In this document: positions 25,897-35,388 of the stretch, piece by piece
Numbering within the stretch: the stretch's first letter is position 1
Layout of the letters: each line of letters begins with the position of its first letter
NCBI GenBank assembly: GCA_943789485.1
Contig: CALSUH010000016.1
Location: forward strand, 1-64,000
Reading direction: 5' to 3'
Length of the DNA stretch: 64,000 nt
Origin: an uncultured Pseudomonadales bacterium
GTDB lineage: Bacteria; Pseudomonadota; Gammaproteobacteria; Pseudomonadales; Pseudohongiellaceae
Notes under the pieces: model-generated
The model's input: the letters and a program-made list of their open reading frames with translations, nothing else
Told to the model about the DNA's origin: nothing
The model's database searches: none
Position numbers and translations under genes: made by a program

Positions 25897-27237
25897 CTAT
25901 TGAAAATAAACAGCGAGGATGGCGACAGGACAAATAAATTTGACATAGAAGGGCCAAATTTTCCAAAATATTCCCTGCTCCGCCCCCGGACTGCCCTGGC
26001 GAATCTCGTCGAGTATATTATTTCGACGCCATATCCAAGCGGCAAAAATACAGATGAAAAGACTTAGCAGTGGCTGACTTCGCTCAGTAGTGAAGCTCAC
26101 AACCATCTCAAATAAGGGATCGAAATTGAACACGATAACTAAGGAAATTGAGGTAATGATAGCCCCTACAATCATTGCAGCCTTTGGTCGAGCCATGCCC
26201 TTATTCTCGACGATATAAGCAACCGGCACCTCCAGCATTGAAATAGAAGAAGTGAGTGAGGCAATTGTCATCAATGCAAAAAATGCCGTTGCTATTAGCA
26301 ACCCTATAGAGCCCATATTATCGAATAACGCAGGCAGCACTGAAACGATAAGACCAGGACCCGCAATTAGCCCACCGGCTTCGTCATAGATTTGTATGCC
26401 ACTCTCCAGAGCCACATACATAGCCGGCAATATTAGCAATCCGGCTAACACCGCAATACCAACATCTAACAATGCAACTAGGCCGCCCACTACCGGCAAA
26501 TTTTCATCCTTGCTGATATATGAGCCATACACCAGCATAGTGCCGACACCAAGCGAGAGAGAGAAGAATGCTTGTCCCATTGCATTAATTAATAATTGCG
26601 GATCAGTGATGCGAGAGAAATCAGGTACTAGATAGGCGCGCAGGCCATCCACCGCTCCCGGTAAGGTAAAAACATACAGAATTAATAACAAGAGTATGCT
26701 GACTAAAGAAGGCATTAGCCTGGATGCCCATTTTTCAATGCCATCCTTCACACCAGCGGTAATAATAAGAACTGTCAACACCATGAAGATCATGACGAAA
26801 AGTGCATTACGGACTTCTGTATCGGTTGTCAGCCACTGAGAAAGGCTGGCCAAGCCTAACAGCCTTGAAAGAGGATCTAGAAAGAATGCCATCATCCATC
26901 CGCTAACGATGGCATAGAAACTGAGAATCAAGCTCACTGTCAGCATACCAACGAAACCAATAGCGAGCGCAAGGTACTGGCTCTTCTTGCCGCTTGATAT
27001 GGATTTCAATGCAGCCACGGCGTTAGAGCGCGTATGTCGGCCAATAATTAGCTCAGCCATTAATGCTGGATAGCCAAGAGCAAAAGCTAGTACAAGGTAA
27101 GCGAAAAGAAATGCCGCACCGCCATTGCTCGCGGTGTTTGTAGGGAAGCCCCATATATTGCCGAGACCAACTGCCGAACCCGATGCGGCCATAAGAAAGC
27201 CAAATCTGGATGAAAATTCCCCGCGTGCTGCTGCCAC
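25897..27237 (-). CDS. Sodium-dependent transporter, SNF (NSS) family
   Basis: A 446-residue LeuT-fold symporter with about 11-12 transmembrane helices. The N-terminal family signature is clear: RFGFLMAASGSAVGLGNIWG, with the unwound helix-1 sodium/substrate site, then NGGAAFLFAYL and LMAELIIGRHTRSN. Members couple sodium entry to uptake of amino acids or related amines; the substrate cannot be read. Start is a GTG at 27237. It precedes the Tat-exported HAD gene on the same strand by about 76 bases and may be co-transcribed with it. Confidence 0.92.
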   Translation of the reverse strand: MAAARGEFSSRFGFLMAASGSAVGLGNIWGFPTNTASNGGAAFLFAYLVLAFALGYPALMAELIIGRHTRSNAVAALKSISSGKKSQYLALAIGFVGMLTVSLILSFYAIVSGWMMAFFLDPLSRLLGLASLSQWLTTDTEVRNALFVMIFMVLTVLIITAGVKDGIEKWASRLMPSLVSILLLLILYVFTLPGAVDGLRAYLVPDFSRITDPQLLINAMGQAFFSLSLGVGTMLVYGSYISKDENLPVVGGLVALLDVGIAVLAGLLILPAMYVALESGIQIYDEAGGLIAGPGLIVSVLPALFDNMGSIGLLIATAFFALMTIASLTSSISMLEVPVAYIVENKGMARPKAAMIVGAIITSISLVIVFNFDPLFEMVVSFTTERSQPLLSLFICIFAAWIWRRNNILDEIRQGSPGAEQGIFWKIWPFYVKFICPVAILAVYFQ

Positions 27238-27262
27238 TATACTGGGTGCCCCTTGAAATTAT

Positions 27263-28219
27263 CTATTGATCGAATGATTCCAGTGTAAAGCTTGCAGTTG
27301 CCACATCGGTGAGAACAAAGACCACATTCGTCACCACCGTAATAGACCCATTTAAATTTACTTCCAACGCTGGAATTCGCAAACGGCCATCTACAGTAGA
27401 ATACTCGGCGATTCCCTCAAAGCTATCTCTGCGCGGAATCACGCTCTCCACATTTGCACGGATAACCACGTCCGGAGAAGATGCTACAGCATTAAAATTC
27501 ATGCTGATCAGATCACCTCCTGCATCGATGTTCACTGAAGTGATCAGTAAGCCAGTCCCGGACTCGAAAACATGTGGCGCCGAACTAAAACGTTGTGTTA
27601 CCTCAGCGTTGATATAGAGGAAATCTTCAGGGTTATTGTAGTTCTCGGTAATATGAGGCGCACTGATAGCCTTCGCTCCAAGGTTGACGACTGGCAGAGC
27701 ATCGATCTCATCTACCGTAATCATCCCGTCGCCTAGGACGACTCCAAAAACTGTGAAGCCACCATTGTCCGTGTCCAGCGTCGCACTGTTGTCGGCGATA
27801 TTGACGAACCACTGGTTTGTAGCGCTATCTGGATCTCCAGCTACCTTAGCCATTGCTACCGTGCCACGCGTATTTGAGGCCCCGAATTCATTCTGGATGG
27901 GCGGGTCACTGGGCACGTCTATGGGCCCTTCATACAGCAGGAAGCGATAGCCTCCACCTTGCACTACGAAGTTATCGACGGCACGATGAATATAGGTACC
28001 GTTGTAGTCATTGCGATTGACGTAATTCAAAAAATTCTGGACTGTGCCAGGAGCTGAATCATCGAATAACTCTATCGAGTAGTCACCAATACCCGTGCTG
28101 ATGCGGACAATGGTCCCTGCAAAAGTGGATGGGCCATAGGCAAGGACGGAATAGAGAGCTATGCGGATTGAGGCGCTGGCAAATCTCTTCCCTAGGCTGC
28201 GCCGACTGGCTGCGGTCAT
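27263..28219 (-). CDS. Cyclophilin-type peptidyl-prolyl isomerase with C-terminal extension
   Basis: A 318-residue exported protein. A signal peptide ends near residue 35 (TFAG). The cyclophilin domain follows (IVRISTGIGDYSIELFDDSA..., HRAVDNFVVQGGGY, NTRGTVAMAKVAGDPDSATNQWFVN, and GGFTVFGVVLGDGM), with the catalytic Arg in IHRAV and the QGGG loop. The last ~110 residues are a beta-rich segment I do not recognise (SGTGLLITSVNIDAGGDLIS). The family speeds prolyl isomerisation during periplasmic protein folding. I choose the ATG at 28219, which has AGGAG five bases before it, over an in-frame start 26 codons upstream. Confidence 0.88.
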   Translation of the reverse strand: MTAASRRSLGKRFASASIRIALYSVLAYGPSTFAGTIVRISTGIGDYSIELFDDSAPGTVQNFLNYVNRNDYNGTYIHRAVDNFVVQGGGYRFLLYEGPIDVPSDPPIQNEFGASNTRGTVAMAKVAGDPDSATNQWFVNIADNSATLDTDNGGFTVFGVVLGDGMITVDEIDALPVVNLGAKAISAPHITENYNNPEDFLYINAEVTQRFSSAPHVFESGTGLLITSVNIDAGGDLISMNFNAVASSPDVVIRANVESVIPRRDSFEGIAEYSTVDGRLRIPALEVNLNGSITVVTNVVFVLTDVATASFTLESFDQ

Positions 28220-28517
28220 GAATACTCCTAAAGTATGACTGTTATAGGTCTTTCTCAACCCAATCTGACCGAGGCAGCATAGGTTAAGTTCCCTCAATAT
28301 TCAACTCTCATTCCTAAGTAGCAGACACCTTAAAGAAAGCTCTGAACCGACTGAGCAGAAACCGTTTCAGCCCCAGTATTCCGAGTCCTTGAGCCGCTTT
28401 ACCAGCATTTTTAGCTGGTGAATCACAGCCCGTTTATGATATAACATTGCGCTTTTCAAGCCACTCCAGCTCGAAAATTCTTGTCTAATCGTTCAGTGAA
28501 ATAGGTCCGCTTTACCA

Positions 28518-30038
28518 GTGCCAAATCATCAAAACTCACTCCCTGGTTTCGAAACACCAAATCAATATTCTCCAAGGGAAGAAAGTGGAGCTTCTCAATC
28601 AAAAAAGCGAGCTTTAATCGGCATCGGAATAGACTACGGCACAAGCAATAGTGCCGCAGCGATATTCGATGGCACTAGGGTCCACCTGGTCCAGCTTGAG
28701 CGGCATTCCGTAATAATGCCCTCCGCGACTTATATAAATAAAGAGTTCCAGATTAGTACTGGACAGAGCGCGATCAATCACTATATCGAGGGCAACACAG
28801 GAAGAACCGTTGAATTGAGCGCGGAAATCCTAGGCGAAAGCAGAACCACTACAGGCCAGATCGGTGAAAAGGGCCTGCCTGAAGAAGGCAGTACACAGAC
28901 ATTATATGGACAGTCTTTCGTAGATGGCGGTCAACAAGGCAGGCTTTTCAGAGGCATAAAAAGACTACTAGGCAGCAGCGACTCACCTCGATTGATGGTA
29001 TTCGACCGAGCATTTCGGCTCGTCGCTCTTATCACTCCCTTACTGCTTAGAATAAGAAGAAGTATTGAGCAGCAAATACCGAACAGAGTATCAGCCTCGG
29101 CAGCTACCGATCATGCCTGTATTGGGCACCCAGTGAATTTCGAAGGCAGCGCTGAAAATCGAAACCGGGCTGCTCTGGATATGCTTTCTGAAGCCTATGG
29201 CTACGCCAAATTCGTTAATCAGTCCTATTATCCGGAGCCAATCGCCGCTGCCTTAAGTTATCTTCATGAAAATCAGGAGCAATCAGCCCATTCTCAGCTT
29301 CTTCTCGCTGTTGACTTTGGTGGGGGCACGCTCGACCTATGTGTAATTCGTCGAGAACAAGCAGATTTCGAAGTCATAGCTACCCACGGCATAGGCCTCG
29401 GTGGAGACCACATCGATCAGGTGATGTTCAAAAAACTATTGTTCCCACTTCTAGGCAAAGGCGAACGCTGGAAGCGTGCAGGAGAAGACCGAGAGATAGA
29501 GACGCTATTCCCATTTGAGGAGTATGAAGACCTGTTACTAAATTGGGCGATCAGCTACATGCTCAATCAGAATAAATTCACCACGCCACTAATGAAAAGA
29601 ATTAGTGTCTGCGACGAGGCTTCTATCAAATTTCAGCGTCTCTACGATATGATTAAGAGCAACTACAGCTACTTGGTTTTTCAATGCATTAAGGAATTGA
29701 AGGCAGAGCTCTCTGAGGCTGATTCAGCAAAGCTAGACATACCAGAGCTCGATATCGAATTCGAGCTCAGCCGAGAAGAGTTTGAAGTCATGATTGGTGG
29801 TCTGCTCGATAAATTTAGCCAATCAATATCCGACCTACTACAGCGCGTCAAAATAGAAAGCGGCGACATCGATCTAGTGATTCGAACCGGCGGCTCTTCC
29901 CTCATACCCGCCGTGAAGCGCATCTTGGAAGCCCGCTTCCCAGGCAAAGTAATCGAACATGATCCTTTCACTAGCGTAGCTGCGGGGCTTGCCATAGCGG
30001 ATTATGAGGGCTTGGGAGAGAAACTAGCGCAGGAGTGA
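28518..30038 (+). CDS. Hsp70-family protein, YegD-like
   Basis: A 506-residue actin-like ATPase. The phosphate-1 loop GIDYGTSNSAAAIF (about 36-49), connect-1 YYPEPIAAALSY, phosphate-2 LAVDFGGGTLDLCVI and adenosine motif RTGGSSLIPAVKRIL are present. The sequence then ends: there is no substrate-binding domain, as in YegD. Residues 1-30 are a polar, disordered-looking extension. YegD-type proteins are presumed chaperone-like, with no DnaJ or GrpE partner known. It stands alone; start is a GTG at 28518 with no strong ribosome-binding site. The DUF6702 gene converges 17 bases after the stop. Confidence 0.9.
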   Translation: MPNHQNSLPGFETPNQYSPREESGASQSKKRALIGIGIDYGTSNSAAAIFDGTRVHLVQLERHSVIMPSATYINKEFQISTGQSAINHYIEGNTGRTVELSAEILGESRTTTGQIGEKGLPEEGSTQTLYGQSFVDGGQQGRLFRGIKRLLGSSDSPRLMVFDRAFRLVALITPLLLRIRRSIEQQIPNRVSASAATDHACIGHPVNFEGSAENRNRAALDMLSEAYGYAKFVNQSYYPEPIAAALSYLHENQEQSAHSQLLLAVDFGGGTLDLCVIRREQADFEVIATHGIGLGGDHIDQVMFKKLLFPLLGKGERWKRAGEDREIETLFPFEEYEDLLLNWAISYMLNQNKFTTPLMKRISVCDEASIKFQRLYDMIKSNYSYLVFQCIKELKAELSEADSAKLDIPELDIEFELSREEFEVMIGGLLDKFSQSISDLLQRVKIESGDIDLVIRTGGSSLIPAVKRILEARFPGKVIEHDPFTSVAAGLAIADYEGLGEKLAQE

Positions 30039-30055
30039 TTTGATGCAGCAAGTTG

Positions 30056-30577
30056 TCATAGCTCAACGCGGAGTGACTCCGCAGAGTCAACAAAGGACAA
30101 GGAGTAAATCTGTCCATCTTTCTCCACATTCACCAGATTGGCCTGATCAGGCCAGACATCTCTTAGAGCAACATGAACCACAGACAGCGCATTTAAATCC
30201 TGCAGTTGCTTTGCCTCCTGATAGACCCAAAGAAATTGGCCCTCGATCTCCTCACCTACATACTGCAGATTCAACTCAGCAGTCTCGCCTCGAGAATCTT
30301 CTGCAGCAATAGCGAATCGATTCATCACATAGTTACTGAAAAGTTTTCGCGAGTCAGCCGATTCCATTAAGTTCTGAGCCTTACCAAATACGACACCTGC
30401 AGCATGCTCGGCGTCATGTATGAAAAAGCGATGCATGACTTCGATATTACCAGTGCTATCGTTGAATAGAATACGTGTTACCGCCGTCTTCTGCTCATGG
30501 GCTATGACGAGACTGGGCACAAGGCAGCACAGGAGAACCAGTGGCATGAGGAGGGCCGTTCGTGGCCTATCTGGCAT
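30056..30577 (-). CDS. DUF6702-like exported protein
   Basis: A 173-residue protein with a signal peptide (about 8-26, ending IAHEQ), followed by a beta-rich body: AVTRILFNDSTGNIEVMHRF, FIHDAEHA, and LQYVGEEIEGQFLWVYQEA. This matches the DUF6702 pattern of small secreted proteins often encoded next to M1 peptidases or TonB-linked genes; the function is unknown. I take the ATG at 30577, 17 bases after the peptidase stop; an ATG at 30616 would overlap that gene. It is probably in one operon with the M1 peptidase. Confidence 0.75.
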   Translation of the reverse strand: MPDRPRTALLMPLVLLCCLVPSLVIAHEQKTAVTRILFNDSTGNIEVMHRFFIHDAEHAAGVVFGKAQNLMESADSRKLFSNYVMNRFAIAAEDSRGETAELNLQYVGEEIEGQFLWVYQEAKQLQDLNALSVVHVALRDVWPDQANLVNVEKDGQIYSLSFVDSAESLRVEL

Positions 30578-30593
30578 TGTTAAAATGCTTAGG

Positions 30594-33020
30594 CTAGTTG
30601 TCCTGCTTATCATCATCGGTCTTCAGCTCTGTCTTGATATCTTGCATGACATCCCGACCAATTAAACTACCACCGCCTTCAGATTTGAAACTCTCGATGC
30701 GCGAGGGAATGATTCGCCGTGGATAGTAATTATTCTCAATGTCCGCGTCGGCTGTTTCCTGCATCGGGTCGATCGCTACGCTACGCAATTCATTTTCACT
30801 CACAATAAGTTTCTTTATCTGCGTGGCGTTTCGGCGCCAAATCTCCGCAGGCAGGCGCATTTCTTCCTTGCTTCCATCGGCATATTCCATCTCCAGGAGT
30901 ACTGGCATGACCAGACCGCCCTCATTGGAAAGCTCAAGGATATAGTAGTTCAGATCCTCCGAGACAGCTCTATCGAGAACCTCGCGCTCCCAATCTTCCA
31001 AACCTTCCAGGAAGCTGTTGTAGGCGTTACGTTCCTTGTTCGTGACAGTAAACTGATCATTATCATCATAGAAGTCGCGAATATCAGGGTTACTCTCGAC
31101 CCAGGTCTGCCTTCCCTCTTCGCGATTTCGCTGAATATACAATGAAGGAGGCAATGCCTTCTCAGTCTCGCGCTGACGCGCATAGTCGATATCTGGGTTC
31201 TCGGTATCCATGCGCATTTTATAGACTCGGTCTAGAGAGATATCTACGTGATCGGTAGTATAGAACCAACCCCGCCAGAACCAATCCAGGTCGATACCCG
31301 ATGCCTCTTCCATCGTACGGAAAAAGTCTGCCGGCGTAGGTCGTTTGAATTCCCATTGACGCGAATATTCTTTGAATGCGAAATCAAAAAGCTCGCGTCC
31401 CATAATAGTCTCGCGCAAAATATTGATCGCCGTCGCTGGCTTTGAATACGCATTAGGGCCCAGACGCAGCACGCTATCAGACTGAGTCATAATCGGAACC
31501 TGGGTCTGCGAAACCATGTAGTCAACGATATACCTTGGCTCAACACCCCACGGTATCTCCGCATCCCATTCGCGGCTGGCAATGGAATCGAGATAGCTAT
31601 TGATACCTTCGTCCATCCAAGTCCATTGGCGTTCATCCGAATTCACGATCATCGGAAAATAGAAGTGCCCCACCTCGTGAATGACCACACCAATTAGGAA
31701 ACGCTTCTCTGCCAAGGAATAGGTTCGAGACCCATCATCCTGCAGCGTAGTACGCGGACCGTTGAAGGTAATCATCGGGTATTCCATGCCGCCGACAAAG
31801 CCAGCGTTCAAAGAAATTGCCGTCGGATAAGGAAAATCGAAAGAGACGCGACTATAGACTTCGAGGGTATGAATAACGACTTCGGTGGATAAATCCGACC
31901 AGAGCGTTCCACCCTCCTTTGGATAAAAGGACATCGCCATAACCAGTTCCTGATCTGCGCCTTCTTGATGATGCCCTTTCGCGTCCCAGATAAATTTTCT
32001 TGAAGAGCCCCAAGCAAAGTCACGCACGTTCTCTGCCGCGAAGCGCCAAGTCTTTGTGTCATCCACCCCTTCGCTCTCATTTTCAAGGGCTTCTTCGGGG
32101 GTAACGATGAAAACGGGTCGATCAGCAGTCTCAGCCTCTTGTAAGCGATCACGCTGTTCTCGTGTCAGAACCTGGTTCGCATTCTGTAGCTCGCCTGTTG
32201 CAGCAACAATATGATCCGAAGGCACAGTAAGCGCAACTTCGTAGTCACCAAACTCCAATGTGAACTCGCCCGACCCCAGGAACTCTCTATTTGTCCAACC
32301 TTCGTAGTCAGTGTAGGCAACGAGACGCGGAAACCACTGAGAAATAGCGAACAGGTAATTGCCGCCTTCGTTCTCGTCGTCGGGAAAATATTCATACCCA
32401 CCTCGAGGTCGGAGCACATCACCATTTACAACGTTATAGGCATAGTCTATTTCGAATTCCACATTCTGGCCCGAATTCAGTGAGCGCGCCAGATCGATGC
32501 GCATCAGTGTGCCGACTATTGTATGTGTCAGATCGTTGCCTGAGCTGTCACGGACTGAATTTATTTCGTAGCCAAGCTCGGCGTCTTCGCTGTATTGAAG
32601 AGCACGCAGCGCTGCTAAGCTAATGCGTGCAGGAGAGCCGGAATCAGGGCTGCTGCCAGTAAAGGTAGAACTCATATTTCCAATTGAATCGCTACGGAAA
32701 CGGTTCTGGTCTAACTGCAGCCAAAGATAACCTAGCGTATCGGGAGAATTGTTTTGGTAGCGTATCGTCTCGGTGCCCGAAATTCGCTGCGCCTCTTCAT
32801 CAAGAGCGACGTCTATCTCGTAGTCGACTTCTTGTTGCCAATATTGATGGCCCGGCTGGCCGGATGCGTTTCTGTAAACATTTGGAGTCGGCAAGACTTC
32901 ATCCAGTTGACGAAACTTATCCTGATAGGATCCCTTCGTTTGTTGAATGCCTTGTGCGAATAGCACAGTGCTGCTTAGTAGTGTGCTAATAACAGCGATG
33001 AGCAAGACGATTCTCTTCAT
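30594..33020 (-). CDS. M1-family aminopeptidase-like metalloprotease
   Basis: An 808-residue exported zinc peptidase. A signal peptide ends near residue 22 (LFAQ). The N-terminal saddle domain (about 45-300) is followed by the gluzincin domain with HEVGHFYFP near residue 450 and the downstream Glu in WTWMDEGINSYLDS; the substrate motif GGMEYPMI stands in place of GAMEN. That G-G-M-E variant fits the large non-canonical M1 group of gammaproteobacteria and Bacteroidetes. It should release N-terminal residues from peptides in the periplasm or at the surface. ATG at 33020. It precedes the DUF6702 gene. Confidence 0.92.
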   Translation of the reverse strand: MKRIVLLIAVISTLLSSTVLFAQGIQQTKGSYQDKFRQLDEVLPTPNVYRNASGQPGHQYWQQEVDYEIDVALDEEAQRISGTETIRYQNNSPDTLGYLWLQLDQNRFRSDSIGNMSSTFTGSSPDSGSPARISLAALRALQYSEDAELGYEINSVRDSSGNDLTHTIVGTLMRIDLARSLNSGQNVEFEIDYAYNVVNGDVLRPRGGYEYFPDDENEGGNYLFAISQWFPRLVAYTDYEGWTNREFLGSGEFTLEFGDYEVALTVPSDHIVAATGELQNANQVLTREQRDRLQEAETADRPVFIVTPEEALENESEGVDDTKTWRFAAENVRDFAWGSSRKFIWDAKGHHQEGADQELVMAMSFYPKEGGTLWSDLSTEVVIHTLEVYSRVSFDFPYPTAISLNAGFVGGMEYPMITFNGPRTTLQDDGSRTYSLAEKRFLIGVVIHEVGHFYFPMIVNSDERQWTWMDEGINSYLDSIASREWDAEIPWGVEPRYIVDYMVSQTQVPIMTQSDSVLRLGPNAYSKPATAINILRETIMGRELFDFAFKEYSRQWEFKRPTPADFFRTMEEASGIDLDWFWRGWFYTTDHVDISLDRVYKMRMDTENPDIDYARQRETEKALPPSLYIQRNREEGRQTWVESNPDIRDFYDDNDQFTVTNKERNAYNSFLEGLEDWEREVLDRAVSEDLNYYILELSNEGGLVMPVLLEMEYADGSKEEMRLPAEIWRRNATQIKKLIVSENELRSVAIDPMQETADADIENNYYPRRIIPSRIESFKSEGGGSLIGRDVMQDIKTELKTDDDKQDN

Positions 33021-33141
33021 AACGACCGATCTCCAAAAAGTACACGTTACCTACATAGGCGGCTGCGAATAATACCGCGTTTTCCTCGATATGTGGCCAT
33101 CCATTTAATATCTATCGATGTTCTGAGGTAGAATACGCTTT

Positions 33142-34365
33142 ATGGAACTCATCCTTTTTGCGATACCGTTTTTCTTCTTGCTGATTTTTGTCGAATTAGC
33201 TTACGGCTTACTACGCGGAAACAATACTTACCGCTTCAATGACAGTATAAACAGCATTTCCATGGGCAGCCTAAGCCGCCTGCAAAGCCTTGTAATTCTC
33301 GGCTTTTCTGGCTCGATCTATGAGGCTGTAGTAGCTAAATACCAGTTCACGCAGCTGGCAGATGACGCATTATGGATCTGGGCTAGCTGCTTCATACTCT
33401 ACGATTTTGCCTACTACTGGAAACATCGCTTCGGCCACGAAGTCGCTCTATTCTGGGGCTCTCACGTAGCCCATCACCAGAGTGAGGATTACAACCTAAG
33501 CACAGCGCTGCGCCAAACCAGCATAGATTTCTATGGCTTCTTATTCTATCTACCCTTTTTCTTCCTAGGCTTTCCGGCAGAAATTCTCTTTACCGTTGTG
33601 AGTCTTAACTTGATCTATCAGTTCTGGGTTCATACCGAGCATGTTCCCAAGCTCGGCCCGATAGAATGGTTATTCGTTACCCCCTCGAATCATCGAGTCC
33701 ATCATGCCCGGAACAAGATTTATGTCGATAGGAACTACGGGGGCGTATTCATCCTGTGGGATAGAATATTCGGCAGCTTTCAGGAAGAGCTTGTAGAAGA
33801 GGCTGCTGTCTTCGGCCTTCGTAAACCGCTGAATAGCTGGAATCCAATCTGGGCTAACGTACACGTGTATTGGAGACTTAGCCAAGACTTCATTTCAATA
33901 CCTGGAATAGCCAACAAACTAAAAGTCTTGTTCAAACCGCCAGGCTGGCGTGCTGACAACCAGCAGGGCAATTGTAAACTCGGCATCGAGCCTGCCGACC
34001 TTACGGCGCGATTCGACCCAGCAATATCCACATTCAGTCTAGTCTATACCTTCGTCCAATTCCTATTTGTCATCGTGCTTAGCCTAACCGTGCTTCTTGG
34101 TGCGGCATCGCTTAGCTATCCGCTGATAAGCTTTGCTGTGGTCTATCTGTTTTTCTCATTTTTTGTACAGGGAGCTTGGTTAGAGGGCCGGGAATTTGCA
34201 CTTACCCTGGAGATACTCCGACTGGTATTTCTTGTGCCTTGTCTTTTATTACTCGAGCTGAACCCAATAGTGACAGCACTACTGACCGTCAACGCGACTA
34301 TCGCTCTGCCTTTGCTACTAACTTTTGGATCTAAGCGGATTCGAGTTCTAGCGATAAACCAATAG
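33142..34365 (+). CDS. Sterol desaturase / fatty acid hydroxylase family membrane enzyme
   Basis: A 407-residue integral-membrane di-iron oxygenase with the His cluster of the family: HRFGHE and HVAHHQSE near residues 95-115, an HTEH in the middle, and SNHRVHHARN near residue 187. The N-terminal half (about 260 residues) is the catalytic domain; the rest adds four or five membrane helices, as in alkylglycerol monooxygenase-like proteins. Members hydroxylate or desaturate sterols, fatty acids, carotenoids or ether lipids; I cannot choose among these. It is monocistronic. The 235 bases after its stop hold only hairpins. Confidence 0.88.
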   Translation: MELILFAIPFFFLLIFVELAYGLLRGNNTYRFNDSINSISMGSLSRLQSLVILGFSGSIYEAVVAKYQFTQLADDALWIWASCFILYDFAYYWKHRFGHEVALFWGSHVAHHQSEDYNLSTALRQTSIDFYGFLFYLPFFFLGFPAEILFTVVSLNLIYQFWVHTEHVPKLGPIEWLFVTPSNHRVHHARNKIYVDRNYGGVFILWDRIFGSFQEELVEEAAVFGLRKPLNSWNPIWANVHVYWRLSQDFISIPGIANKLKVLFKPPGWRADNQQGNCKLGIEPADLTARFDPAISTFSLVYTFVQFLFVIVLSLTVLLGAASLSYPLISFAVVYLFFSFFVQGAWLEGREFALTLEILRLVFLVPCLLLLELNPIVTALLTVNATIALPLLLTFGSKRIRVLAINQ

Positions 34366-34446
34366 CAGCTTAGCTGCGACTTTTCATACGACGTCGTCCC
34401 TCAGTACAGTATTCTTTTTGTGACCCTCCTGTTAGCAAAGATTGCT

Positions 34447-34477
34447 AAAAAGGCAAGACCCCGAGGATGAGGTCTTG
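34447..34477 (-). terminator. Probable rho-independent terminator (minus strand)
   Basis: CAAGACC (34454-34460) pairs with GGTCTTG (34471-34477), and on the minus strand the hairpin is followed by CC and a run of five T (34447-34451). It is placed to end the transcript of the 34601-35341 gene. A neighbouring palindrome TTAGCAA-AGA-TTGCTAA (34432-34448) overlaps it. Confidence 0.55.
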
Positions 34478-34600
34478 GTCAACATGCGTCTTTGTTTACA
34501 TTCGAACAGAATTCACAAAACTAATTTTTGAGGAATTAGAGCTCTTGCTGAAATGACAATGAAGTTACGATAGGTTAGCGGCTAATTGAAGCAGCTACAC

Positions 34601-35341
34601 CTAGATCCTAGTGAGAGGAAAATCCAACAGCAGTCTGCCATTTTCTGGGTCGCGTAATTCGAATTGTGCTTGCGAAGCGCTATCTAGCGCATCGGAAAAA
34701 GAAGAACCACTTTCAACATTGCTTATGATAAATGCGACTCGTGTGGTGACACTACTAGCCGGGGGGATCTCTAAAGGAATAAATTCATAGCCTGCAGATT
34801 CACTTAACATGCCTTGCACTGTAGATTCGACACTAAGGCTTGAGCCGGGAATGCGTTTCCTTACCGCTCTAAACAACGCCACTTCGCCCATGCCATCAGT
34901 CATTCTTAGGAAAATATTAACCTGTTTCGTATATAGCTCGAGATTTCCCACCCGCAATGCCGGCGTATAAATCGGATAGCTGAAGCCCACCTCGATAATA
35001 CCATTACTAGAGCTATCGGTAATAAGCTCGTTGCTAATCTGCTCCCCTGTTAGGCCCGTTCCCGCCTGATTAGGCAACAGGATAAAGTAATACGCAAGCA
35101 CGGGAATAAGTGCAGGGATGCAAACAGTCGCGGCATATATACCCGGCCTTCGAGAAAAAAGCGGATTGAAAGGATAGACCGCAATTAACGCCGCCACTAT
35201 AGCTAACGACAATAACGCGGCTCGAATAAACAATGGCTCGCTGCCAATCCGTGCGGGGTTCTCAGCGATAAAAACCACCATCGCTACTGCTACGAGAAGC
35301 GCTGAAATACAGACGATGAATTTTCTTAGTGTGGAGTTCAT
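34601..35341 (-). CDS. Membrane protein of unknown function
   Basis: A 246-residue protein I do not recognise. Residues about 9-26, 39-57 and 72-89 are hydrophobic and look like transmembrane helices. The remaining ~150 residues are a soluble, beta-rich region, probably periplasmic, containing EVGFSYPIYTPALRVGNLE and a Ser-rich C-terminal part ending DFPLTRI. The ATG at 35341 has AAGGCGG just before it and is preferred over a TTG six codons upstream. It lies 47 bases after the lipA stop on the same strand, so it may be read through from the lipA operon; a terminator follows. Confidence 0.75.
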   Translation of the reverse strand: MNSTLRKFIVCISALLVAVAMVVFIAENPARIGSEPLFIRAALLSLAIVAALIAVYPFNPLFSRRPGIYAATVCIPALIPVLAYYFILLPNQAGTGLTGEQISNELITDSSSNGIIEVGFSYPIYTPALRVGNLELYTKQVNIFLRMTDGMGEVALFRAVRKRIPGSSLSVESTVQGMLSESAGYEFIPLEIPPASSVTTRVAFIISNVESGSSFSDALDSASQAQFELRDPENGRLLLDFPLTRI

Positions 35342-35388
35342 GACCGCCTTAACGAGCAATTCAGAAAAGATGCTTTATTCCGCGGATC

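Noticed and set aside
24966..27237. Dehalogenation operon of HAD enzyme plus symporter
   Set aside because: The linkage is suggestive only; neither substrate can be read and no further dehalogenation gene is present.
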